Positions 36,573 to 43,638 of a stretch of 64,000 nucleotides of DNA are shown one piece after another. Every line of letters begins with the position of its first letter. Positions within the stretch are counted from its first letter, which is position 1. Location: the NCBI RefSeq assembly GCF_038443385.1, contig NZ_CP151726.1, positions 4,774,001-4,838,000 of the forward strand. The letters are read 5' to 3'. This DNA is from Stieleria varia. GTDB taxonomy: Bacteria > Planctomycetota > Planctomycetia > Pirellulales > Pirellulaceae. A program made the translations under genes and the position numbers. A model generated the notes under the pieces. That model saw only the letters and a list, made by a program, of their open reading frames with translations, had not been told where the DNA came from and ran no database searches.

Positions 36573-37901
36573 TCAACGAGGTGTCGCCTTGAACACGACC
36601 ACGTAGTCGGTGTCTTCGTCACATTCCCTCGGGTTGGGCAGCAGCAAAAAGTCGTCGGCGATCACGGGCTGGAATTCGGCTCCCTGGATGATTTCAACGT
36701 CCTTGATCCGCTCGGGCAACCAATGAACGATCGGTCGCCAACCACGTTGTGCACCGTTGACATTGACCGGGCGAAAAGAGTCCGCGCCGTGATTGGGGCT
36801 CACACGGAATGTGTAGACGCCGTCCTTGTAGGTCAACGACTGCTCATAGCGTTTTTCCATCTCCGCCATTCGCGCTGACCATTTCGGATCCCCGTAAAAC
36901 GCAACGACGTCGCGGTCAAAACTCAGTCCACGTTGGTCACCTGACTGGGTCTCCAAAGCATGTAGTAGTGCCTGATGGTTTGCAAAGAACGCTTCGGTCA
37001 ATGTGTATCGACCCGGCTGCTCAACAAAGTAATCCAGCACACCCCATCCGCCGTACCCAAACCAGGTCGGCACGGTGTAGCCGATCATTTGCTTGACACC
37101 AACATCGTTCATCCAAGCAAGCGCCATCGCGTCTGGTCCATCGATGTGTCCCATCAAGCAGTTTCCGATCGGTAGATAAACCTTGGGGTTTTGAGAATCA
37201 ATCTCGATACGCCGCCTCTGCGTGTCTTCCCCGAACATCTGTCCCTGGGACGACTTGAAGAACCCGTTTCGATACGTGAATCCGATTTGCCAGTTTCGCT
37301 CGGTAGCGTGGCCGGAGGTGACAAAGAGATCGGGCTGAAAATCATTCAAGCTCTCGACGAGGGCTTTCGTGGTATCGGTCGGGCACGGCAACTTTTTGAT
37401 CTCAGCGTTTTCGTCTTTTCGTACCAGCTTGTTGGCGACCAGTTCGTCGTACAACACTGCTTGCTCACACATTTCCAATGCAACTTCGGTTCCAGAGGCA
37501 ACCTTGTGAATCGTCAGCGGCTCTCGATGGCGTGCGATCGCCAACGCATTGGCGGCGTCGTAGCCCGTCAAAATTCCCCAAAAAGTGTCCGTGTAGGGAT
37601 CGTCGTCGTAACGTCGCGTCAATTGATGAACCGTGGCGACGAACTGACGTCCTGCCTTCTGGTGCGGTGTCACGAAGCACGTGTAGCGAGGATGGAATTG
37701 CTGGAGATCAGATCGCAACTCATCCGGAGTGGTCGAATAAAAAAGAAGGTTACCGTCATGTTTACTGACCAATTCATCGGCCACCAATCTCCAATCGGGA
37801 TCGTCATAGACAGATTGTTGAATCACGACACAGTAGTCACTGGCGGCCAGCCAATTCGCCAGTAGAAAGCAGAGAGCCGATGATAGAATGAATCGTTGCA
37901 T
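36573..37901 (-). CDS. Secreted caspase-fold (C25/gingipain-like) protein
   Basis: The product has 442 residues from the ATG at 37901, which yields a signal peptide (RFILSSALCFLLANWLAASD). The longer frame upstream adds no conserved residues. The fold signs of clan CD peptidases are present: a strand with His198 (DLFVTSGHATERN) and a strand with Cys248 (VYLPIGNCLMGHIDG). An upstream segment typical of C25-like proteins (FWGILTGYDAANALAIARH) is also visible. These would form the His/Cys catalytic dyad, but I have no alignment to prove activity. The C-terminal 90 residues look like a separate beta domain. The protein may process surface proteins. It is on the same strand as the esterase and sulfatase genes, 195 bp upstream of the esterase start. 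Confidence 0.6.
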   Translation of the reverse strand: MQRFILSSALCFLLANWLAASDYCVVIQQSVYDDPDWRLVADELVSKHDGNLLFYSTTPDELRSDLQQFHPRYTCFVTPHQKAGRQFVATVHQLTRRYDDDPYTDTFWGILTGYDAANALAIARHREPLTIHKVASGTEVALEMCEQAVLYDELVANKLVRKDENAEIKKLPCPTDTTKALVESLNDFQPDLFVTSGHATERNWQIGFTYRNGFFKSSQGQMFGEDTQRRRIEIDSQNPKVYLPIGNCLMGHIDGPDAMALAWMNDVGVKQMIGYTVPTWFGYGGWGVLDYFVEQPGRYTLTEAFFANHQALLHALETQSGDQRGLSFDRDVVAFYGDPKWSARMAEMEKRYEQSLTYKDGVYTFRVSPNHGADSFRPVNVNGAQRGWRPIVHWLPERIKDVEIIQGAEFQPVIADDFLLLPNPRECDEDTDYVVVFKATPR

Positions 37902-38186
37902 GGTGGTCAGAATTGGTTGGTTGATTGATTCCGTCGTGGACGACGTCACGGCTCCGCAGCTATTGGACCTCATTGGACTCGTGACCTCGTCCACTACGGG
38001 GACTCCGACAGCATTGTAGAGCAAAATGAGCATGATGTTGGGAGCCGGGCATTGCCGCCTGACTGGACGTCGGCGCTACAATCAACAGTCGCCAGTCTGG
38101 AGGCTGGGCGATAGACTGGGACATCACGATGGTTTCCTTGCCATCGCATGAAAGACAATTGATCGAGAGAACACCGAGAGAATACG

Positions 38187-38690
38187 ATGAGCGAGCGAGC
38201 AGTACTGGCGGGTGGTTGTTTCTGGGGCATGCAGGATTTGATCCGTAAGCTACCCGGCGTCGAGTCGACTCGCGTCGGATACTCCGGAGGCGACGTGCCC
38301 CATGCGACGTACCGTAACCACGGCACACATGCGGAAGCGATCGAGATCCTGTTCGCCCCCGAGACGATCAGCTACCGACGACTTCTCGAGTTTTTTTTCC
38401 AGATCCACGACCCGACAACGCCCAATCGGCAAGGAAACGATCGCGGAATGTCGTACCGTTCCGCAATCTACTACACCACCGACGAGCAAAAGCAGATCGC
38501 ACTGGACACGATCACGGACGTCAACGAGTCCGGTTTATGGCCCGGTGCCGTTGTGACCGAAGTCGAACCAGTGAGCGATTTTTGGGAAGCTGAACCCGAG
38601 CACCAGGATTACTTGGAACGCATTCCCGACGGCTACACGTGCCACTTCCCCCGCCCGAATTGGGTGCTGCCAAAGCGCAACGCGGAATGA
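38187..38690 (+). CDS. msrA: Peptide methionine-S-sulfoxide reductase MsrA
   Basis: The product is a 167-residue enzyme that reduces Met-(S)-sulfoxide. The active site [10 protein letters not shown] has the nucleophilic Cys11. Other family blocks are [29 protein letters not shown], and [20 protein letters not shown]. Residues ending in [19 protein letters not shown] replace the usual GYxCH-containing tail, and the Cys there could serve as resolving residue. No signal peptide is present, so it acts in the cytosol. It diverges from the caspase-fold gene. Confidence 0.96.
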   Translation: MSERAVLAGGCFWGMQDLIRKLPGVESTRVGYSGGDVPHATYRNHGTHAEAIEILFAPETISYRRLLEFFFQIHDPTTPNRQGNDRGMSYRSAIYYTTDEQKQIALDTITDVNESGLWPGAVVTEVEPVSDFWEAEPEHQDYLERIPDGYTCHFPRPNWVLPKRNAE

Positions 38691-39019
38691 AAAATACAGC
38701 CACGGTCAAGTCTTGGCGTTTCTATGCATTCTGCTAGCCCGGATTATTCATGCGGATGATTGATCCTAGCGCAAACAGCTTCTCGGAAATGAGCTGTGAC
38801 ATCGTTTACATAACCCGACGCGTAAGCGAGGGATTTACCAAGTATCCCTCGCTTACGCGTCGGGTTATGAATCATCCGGGCTAACGTTTTCCGTCATCGT
38901 GGCATTCATGAATCACCAAGGGCTGAGGAAAGTGCAAATGCATTTTCCATGCGTTCATCGGACTCGGCTATACTGGGCTGCCCGCCGACAATCGTCCAAC
39001 CTCTCTGAACAGGTGATTT
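38691..39019. other. Intergenic region holding a CCCGGAT-ended MITE
   Basis: The region between msrA and a secreted-protein gene is occupied mainly by the MITE at 38738-38880. The remaining 140 bp upstream of 39020 should hold the promoter of the next gene; I see no clear motif there. Confidence 0.5.
38738..38880. mobile_element. MITE-like element, CCCGGAT ends (family C)
   Basis: This 143 bp element has terminal inverted repeats CCCGGATTATTCAT / ATGAATCATCCGGG (one mismatch). It is flanked by CTAG (38734-38737) and CTAA (38881-38884), a slightly decayed target duplication. Its interior is a perfect 25-bp stem (38810-38834 with 38844-38868) and a 9 nt loop. The ends match those of the IS1380-type element at 41782-43514, which could mobilise it. 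Confidence 0.75.
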
Positions 39020-39670
39020 ATGTTCTCAAAAACGTTCCCTGAGTCCAGCCGATCAGAACGAGCAGTGCGCTCTTTCGCGATTCAAATCATCGGCATTTCC
39101 ATGGCGTTGATGCTTTGCCCCACTCCCCTGCAATCTGCCGAAAATGATCGGCCCGAAATTGCTTTGAACGTGGATGGCGTTTCTGAGGCAGTTGCACCGA
39201 AGCGAGCGAAGCGTGCAAAGCGGCAACGCAGACGCGCGCGTGGCCAGATGCGAGAATCGGTTTCTACCGAACGATCACAACGTCGTTCACTCAAATTGAC
39301 GACTGATGCAGGCACTCCAGGCCAGCTTCATCTCGACGGTTCATTCGAGTTGATCCTTGGCGATAACTCTTCCTTGCGGGGAGAAGGCAGGATCACGATT
39401 GACGTTGATCAGAACGACCTCCAGAAACTCAACAGCATGGTGGTGGATCATGTGGATTGGTTCACTCCGATCGCCCACGATACGCTTGATGCCGTTGCTG
39501 CATTGCCAAAGACGATTGAATCGACACGCGAGATTCTGACGCTGCTGAGCGACCCGGAGACACAGAAAAACCTTCGTCATGCAGAACAAGTACTGGGACT
39601 GCTGCGGCCACTCTCGGCAAGCGGCATCACCGGAGCAATACCGGCCGGTCAGAAAAAGTCTGTCGAGTGA
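39020..39670 (+). CDS. Hypothetical secreted protein with Arg/Lys-rich segment
   Basis: The gene encodes 216 residues, with the ATG preceded by AGGTGA. The N-terminus is a signal peptide with a long positive head (SERAVRSFAIQIIGISMALM, cleavage near LQSAEN). A basic stretch follows at about 60-75 (PKRAKRAKRQRRRARGQ). A beta-rich segment (GQLHLDGSFELILGDNSSLR) precedes helices near the end. I do not recognise the family. The basic tract could bind polyanions such as sulfated glycans, but this is a guess. It is a single gene; a CTAG-type MITE follows 68 bp after its stop. Confidence 0.6.
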   Translation: MFSKTFPESSRSERAVRSFAIQIIGISMALMLCPTPLQSAENDRPEIALNVDGVSEAVAPKRAKRAKRQRRRARGQMRESVSTERSQRRSLKLTTDAGTPGQLHLDGSFELILGDNSSLRGEGRITIDVDQNDLQKLNSMVVDHVDWFTPIAHDTLDAVAALPKTIESTREILTLLSDPETQKNLRHAEQVLGLLRPLSASGITGAIPAGQKKSVE

Positions 39671-39738
39671 GTCCTCAAAGAGTCCGATGGAAAATGCTCG
39701 TCAATCGTGATCGACGTTTTGCTGAACAAACCGGCTAG

Positions 39739-39965
39739 TGCATCGTCCGGTCTTGATTTTGGGGTTAGCCGTTTTGGCGATTGCCACGGTTGTGTCACGA
39801 AAACCGTGGCTAATGCCAAAACGGCTCATCTACCGGACCCACGTTTTAAGAAAACCGTGGCTAACGCCAAAACGGCTCATCTACCGAACCCACGTTTTAA
39901 GAAAACCGTGGCTAACGCCAAAACGGCTCATCTACCGGACCCACGTTCTAAGACTGGACGATGCA
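39739..39965. mobile_element. MITE-like element, TGCATCGTCC ends (family A), with 51-bp triplication
   Basis: The 227 bp element is flanked by perfect CTAG duplications (39735-39738 and 39966-39969). Its ends TGCATCGTCCGGTCTT and AAGACTGGACGATGCA are inverted repeats. Inside are three tandem 51-bp units starting at 39799, 39850 and 39901 (each GAAAACCGTGGCTAAYGCC...). The other copies carry a single unit in palindromic form. The TAG stop of the BNR-4 gene lies within the right CTAG. Confidence 0.8.
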
Positions 39966-41417
39966 CTAGTTCATTTTCACTGGGCTTGCCGAATTTGATT
40001 CCATCACTTCGGGCAACTGAAACACATCACCGTCTGCATTGGTGAAATAGAGACGTGAATCGGATGGCTGTCGCCCATGCCCATCGGCCCAGATGCCGAT
40101 GAAATCAGGGTGTGCATTCAGAACTCGACGAACGTAGCCGTGATTCATCGGACTGTTACGAGTTAGCTCGCGCATCATTTTCCAGGATGCTCCTTGATCG
40201 CGGCTTTGCCACATCACGATTTCTCCGCCGGGGTTGTACGCTTGAGCTCCGTCCCCCGTAGGTGCGATTACTCGCCAGTCGTCGTTGGCCTGTAACCATA
40301 GCTCGCCCATGTCGTAGTTGTTGTCCGAAGTGGTGATCTCGGAGAATCGCCACTCCGCCCCGGTCCAACGAGCGATCATCCAAGTCCGCGGGTCGTTCTT
40401 CGGCCCGGATTCGTATCCGCCGCTGGTGATGTACAGCAACACAGGGAAGTCGTTTTCGTCGAAACGAAGATCTTTGAGGTAGACGTTCAATCCGTCGGAC
40501 TCGTAGTCACGAATCAGTGCATCGTTGCGAGGATTCGTCAGTGGCAACGACAGAGGCTTTCCGCCAACGGTCTGCCAAGTCTGCCCGTTGTCGAGCGTTT
40601 CGACGTAGTACAAATTCGTTCGCCAGTTCAGCCCTTTTTTAGCGGGATGATAGTTGAACATGGATGCCAATTTGGTTCGACCGGCACCGGAGATCTGGTA
40701 ATGCCCCTGCTGGATTGCTGCAATGCGTTGCCATTGGCTCCACTGGCGACCATCACTGCTATTCATGAAGCAGATTGTGCGGTCTGCCGGGTACTTGTAT
40801 CGCGTAAAGAAGGCGGAGAAGCCCTGGGGAGGTGAATTCCACACCTGCATGTACGAAAAATTGTTGATCGGCACCTGTTTGTCGCCGTCGGCTCGGGTTG
40901 CCTCGACGAGTTCAAACTCGTCAATGTTGTAGGGAAGCTTGCTGCGGTGAATGTACGATGGACGGCTGAGGCCGTGCGACGTCGAAAAGATCCAGATATA
41001 GCCATCGGTGTCGACCGAAATCACCGGATTGTCATGCGCGTCGTCCGTTTGCTTGTCCAACAGGATCGTCGGACGGGGGACCGTCCCCGTGTTGTGATCA
41101 TAGTAAGACACCATGTGGAGCAATCTCCGGCTATTGTCGACCGTGGCGCCGCCGTAGCAAAAGAAGGTTTTCTTGACGGCTGCACAGTAGACGGCAAACG
41201 GTTTGTGCTTGGCGCAGTAGGTCCCCATTCCGCCACTGTACTTGTAGACATACTCGTCATTGGACGGCTGGTTCATGTACCAGATGCCTCGGTAACCGTC
41301 GGCTTGTTGATTCAGAGTCGGGGCCTCATCCTGAGCGACCAACCCAGGCTTTGGCAACGACGTCAAGAGTATGGCCAGGGCAGCGAGCAGACCCATCCGA
41401 AGCGAAAAATGTGACAT
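39966..41417 (-). CDS. Secreted BNR-4 propeller protein (lyase/glycosidase-like)
   Basis: The product has 483 residues from the ATG at 41417, giving a signal peptide (RMGLLAALAILLTSLPKPGL). The mature part begins ADGYRGIWYMNQPSNDEYVY and KYSGGMGTYCAKHKPFAVY, the typical opening of the BNR-4 family. BNR-4 is a seven-bladed propeller group that includes some ulvan lyases and sialidase-like proteins. Repeated Asp-box-like turns are seen (YVETLDNGQTWQTVGG, MWQSRDQGASWKMMRE). His residues in ATVDNSRRLLHMVSYYDHNT may belong to the active cleft. Substrate is unknown; sulfated algal polysaccharide is likely from the sulfatase nearby. The stop codon TAG is part of the CTAG flanking the family A MITE. 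Confidence 0.78.
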   Translation of the reverse strand: MSHFSLRMGLLAALAILLTSLPKPGLVAQDEAPTLNQQADGYRGIWYMNQPSNDEYVYKYSGGMGTYCAKHKPFAVYCAAVKKTFFCYGGATVDNSRRLLHMVSYYDHNTGTVPRPTILLDKQTDDAHDNPVISVDTDGYIWIFSTSHGLSRPSYIHRSKLPYNIDEFELVEATRADGDKQVPINNFSYMQVWNSPPQGFSAFFTRYKYPADRTICFMNSSDGRQWSQWQRIAAIQQGHYQISGAGRTKLASMFNYHPAKKGLNWRTNLYYVETLDNGQTWQTVGGKPLSLPLTNPRNDALIRDYESDGLNVYLKDLRFDENDFPVLLYITSGGYESGPKNDPRTWMIARWTGAEWRFSEITTSDNNYDMGELWLQANDDWRVIAPTGDGAQAYNPGGEIVMWQSRDQGASWKMMRELTRNSPMNHGYVRRVLNAHPDFIGIWADGHGRQPSDSRLYFTNADGDVFQLPEVMESNSASPVKMN

Positions 41418-41781
41418 GACGTGGGTTTTCCGTTGGGAACATGATTGACGATCGAAATCCAACTTCAGCAGCAACGTCCTCACCGCCGATCCATCGCGCA
41501 AGCTAATCGGGACGTCAACAACAAGCAAGTGCCTGGATCGGGCAACGCTGGTCTGGCAAAGGTTGGGTTTGTGGCACTACAACGCGCCGCAGTTTCTGTC
41601 ACGTCTGACGATGAAACTAGGGGAGATGACAAGAAACCCAGTGAGCCTCAGGCGCTAGCCGTGGGCCTCAGGCGCTAGCCGTTGGGCCTGAGGCGCTAGC
41701 CGTGGGCCTGAGGCGCTAGCCGTTGGGCCTCAGGCGCTAGCCGTGGGCCTGAGACGGATTGTGGGGCCGGCCCACGGCTAG
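41418..41781. repeat. Intergenic region with 20-21 bp tandem repeats at IS left flank
   Basis: After a diverged F core (near 41571-41625) come five tandem units of 20-21 bp at about 41641-41750. Each contains GGCGCTAGCCGT and alternates CCTCAGG and CCTGAGG. These are the left half of a B-type palindrome whose right half continues at 43515 beyond the insertion sequence. The CTAG at 41778-41781 is the left copy of the target duplication. Confidence 0.75.
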
Positions 41782-43514
41782 CCCGGATATTGCATCCGAA
41801 AATTTGTTTCCCCCTATAGCGCAAGAGCCTTAGTCCTGGTATGCATTGGAGTTACAACACTTCACACATCCCAAGCCCAAGGCTCTCGGCAATGACAAAG
41901 CGTAATCGAAAACGAGCTGCACTGAAACGCCTCCGTCGCCAAGCTGTCGAGTTTGATTTTGATGGCGGAACGCTCACGTCCGACGCCGGATTGCTACTGC
42001 TTCGCGAAGTCGATCAACGACTCGGCCTGATCCGCCGAGTCGACGCTTGTATTGCCGATCCACGCGATCCTATCTACACCGCACATCCGCAGGCCGAGAT
42101 CCTGACCAGTCGTATCTTTGGAATTGCGGCAGGCTACGAGGACGGCAACGATCACGCCCACTTGCGGCATGATGCAGCCTTTCAAGTCGCTGCCGGACGC
42201 ACGCCTGCACAGAATGACTATGACAGCGACGAACACGTTCCTTTGGCCAGTCCGTCAACGCATTCACGTTTCGAAAATCGTGTCGATCGCAAAGCGATGC
42301 TGGCTATCCACGAAGAAATCGTAAACACCTTTCTGGACAGCTACGAGAAACCGCCCGAAGAAATCACCTTGGACTATGATGCCACAGATGATCCGACGCA
42401 CGGCAATCAAGACAAAAACTACTTCAATGGATTCTACGACGGCCACTGTTTTCTGCCGCTGTACGTGTTCTGTGGCTATCAGTTGCTCGTCGCCTACCTA
42501 CGTCCCAGCAGTTTTGGCGCAGCCCATCACGCTCGCGCGGTGACCAAACTGCTGGTTCAAAAGATTCGTTCGCGATGGCCGGAGACGAAAATCATTTTAC
42601 GTGGCGATGGCGGATATTCTGATGAAAGACTCATGCGTTGGTGCGATAAAAACGACGTCTACTATGTCTTCGGATTGCCCAAGAACAACGTCTTGATCCG
42701 CAATATTGCCTGCGAAATGACCCGTGCTCGACTTGAGCATTTGAAATTTAAATCCACGCGAACGCTTTTCAAATGGTTCCGTTATCGCACTCAGGAAACA
42801 TGGGACCGTCATCGCTGGGTTCTCGGCAAGGCGGAGCACGGCGACAAGGGAGCCAACCCGCGTTTCGTCGTGACAAACCTGCCCAGTGCCCAAGGGATCG
42901 TCGAGCCGACTTATCATCGCCCTCGCGTGGACGGCAAACAGGTCCGACAAATCCTCGATCCTGGAACGATCTGCAGTGTTGCTTGGAACCCGAAGGATTT
43001 CTATCGAGAACGTTATTGTCAGCGTTGTGAAATGGAGAATCGGATCAAGGAACAACAGATGTGTTTGTTTGCCGATCGAACCAGCTGCACAGACTTCATG
43101 GCCAATCAGTTTCGTTTGATTCTGTCGTCGTTGGCGTATGTGTTGGTCGACGGAATCCGCCGGTTGGCACTTCAGGGCACTACACATGCTCGGATGCGTG
43201 TGGATACGATCCGCTTGCGTCTGTTCAAGATTGCCGCGCGAGTACGCGTGACTTGTCGGCGAGTGATTTTTCACCTTCCGACTCACTGCCCTAGCGCGAG
43301 TCTCTTTAACGAAGTCATGGCGCGTCTTTGCCGAAGCGACTAAGGGCGGCAACCCTCGAGGAAAACGCAACCACGAAGCGAATCATTCGCTTGGGGGAGG
43401 GGGGGCCTTCTGCGCGGCGCTGCGAAAGCCCCCATCAAAATCAAATCATTTCCCAAAAGCGGACGTATCGAACTCGCAACCCCGCGTCAATAACCGATGG
43501 ATGCAATATCCGGG
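41782..43514 (+). mobile_element. Complete IS1380-family insertion sequence
   Basis: The element is 1733 bp long with perfect 16-bp terminal inverted repeats CCCGGATATTGCATCC (41782-41797, complement at 43499-43514). It is flanked by the 4 bp target duplication CTAG (41778-41781 and 43515-43518). Its single long ORF is an IS1380 transposase. The insertion splits a CCCACGG-CTAG-CGCCTGAGGCTCAC palindromic repeat. Intact ends and ORF suggest it is recent and active. Confidence 0.9.
41892..43343 (+). CDS. IS1380-family transposase
   Basis: The product has 483 residues from the ATG at 41892; an ATG at 41841 would add 17 residues of poor quality. The N-terminus is basic (MTKRNRKRAALKRLRRQAVE) and leads to the IS1380 hallmark FDFDGGTLTSDAGLLLLREV. 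The first catalytic Asp of the DDE triad is in EITLDYDATDDPTHG and the second in ILRGDGGYSDERLM. The Glu should lie near NPKDFYRERYCQRCEMENRI, in the expected position after the second Asp. Length is as expected for the family (about 450-500). It is the only gene of the element and appears intact. Confidence 0.93.
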   Translation: MTKRNRKRAALKRLRRQAVEFDFDGGTLTSDAGLLLLREVDQRLGLIRRVDACIADPRDPIYTAHPQAEILTSRIFGIAAGYEDGNDHAHLRHDAAFQVAAGRTPAQNDYDSDEHVPLASPSTHSRFENRVDRKAMLAIHEEIVNTFLDSYEKPPEEITLDYDATDDPTHGNQDKNYFNGFYDGHCFLPLYVFCGYQLLVAYLRPSSFGAAHHARAVTKLLVQKIRSRWPETKIILRGDGGYSDERLMRWCDKNDVYYVFGLPKNNVLIRNIACEMTRARLEHLKFKSTRTLFKWFRYRTQETWDRHRWVLGKAEHGDKGANPRFVVTNLPSAQGIVEPTYHRPRVDGKQVRQILDPGTICSVAWNPKDFYRERYCQRCEMENRIKEQQMCLFADRTSCTDFMANQFRLILSSLAYVLVDGIRRLALQGTTHARMRVDTIRLRLFKIAARVRVTCRRVIFHLPTHCPSASLFNEVMARLCRSD

Positions 43515-43638
43515 CTAGCGCCTGAGGCTCACTTTGATTGTGATGCATGGAGCAAAAACATGGACTGAAAAAACAATGTCAACCCCAAACTTTGAACAGC
43601 CCACCGTAACCCCAACTCCAGAACGGGGAACGCGGGGA
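43515..43638. repeat. Right half of the palindromic repeat split by the IS
   Basis: From the CTAG at 43515 the sequence continues CGCCTGAGGCTCACTTTGAT, then a poly-A/T spacer (TGAAAAAACAATGTCAACCC). It ends in the D-type terminus CCCCAAACTTTGAACAGCCC near 43600. This is the mirror image of the block at 3901-4000, confirming that the IS landed inside a D/B composite element. Confidence 0.7.

Noticed and set aside
39707-40045. Frames with a 17-residue motif repeated three times (KTVANAKTAHLPDPRFK)
   Set aside because: They come from the 51-bp triplication inside a MITE; the same peptide types appear in the other copies on either strand, so they are repeat artefacts and not a gene.
41641-41757. 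Possible CRISPR-like array beside the IS
   Set aside because: Units are 20-21 bp tandem copies without unique spacers, and no cas gene is near.
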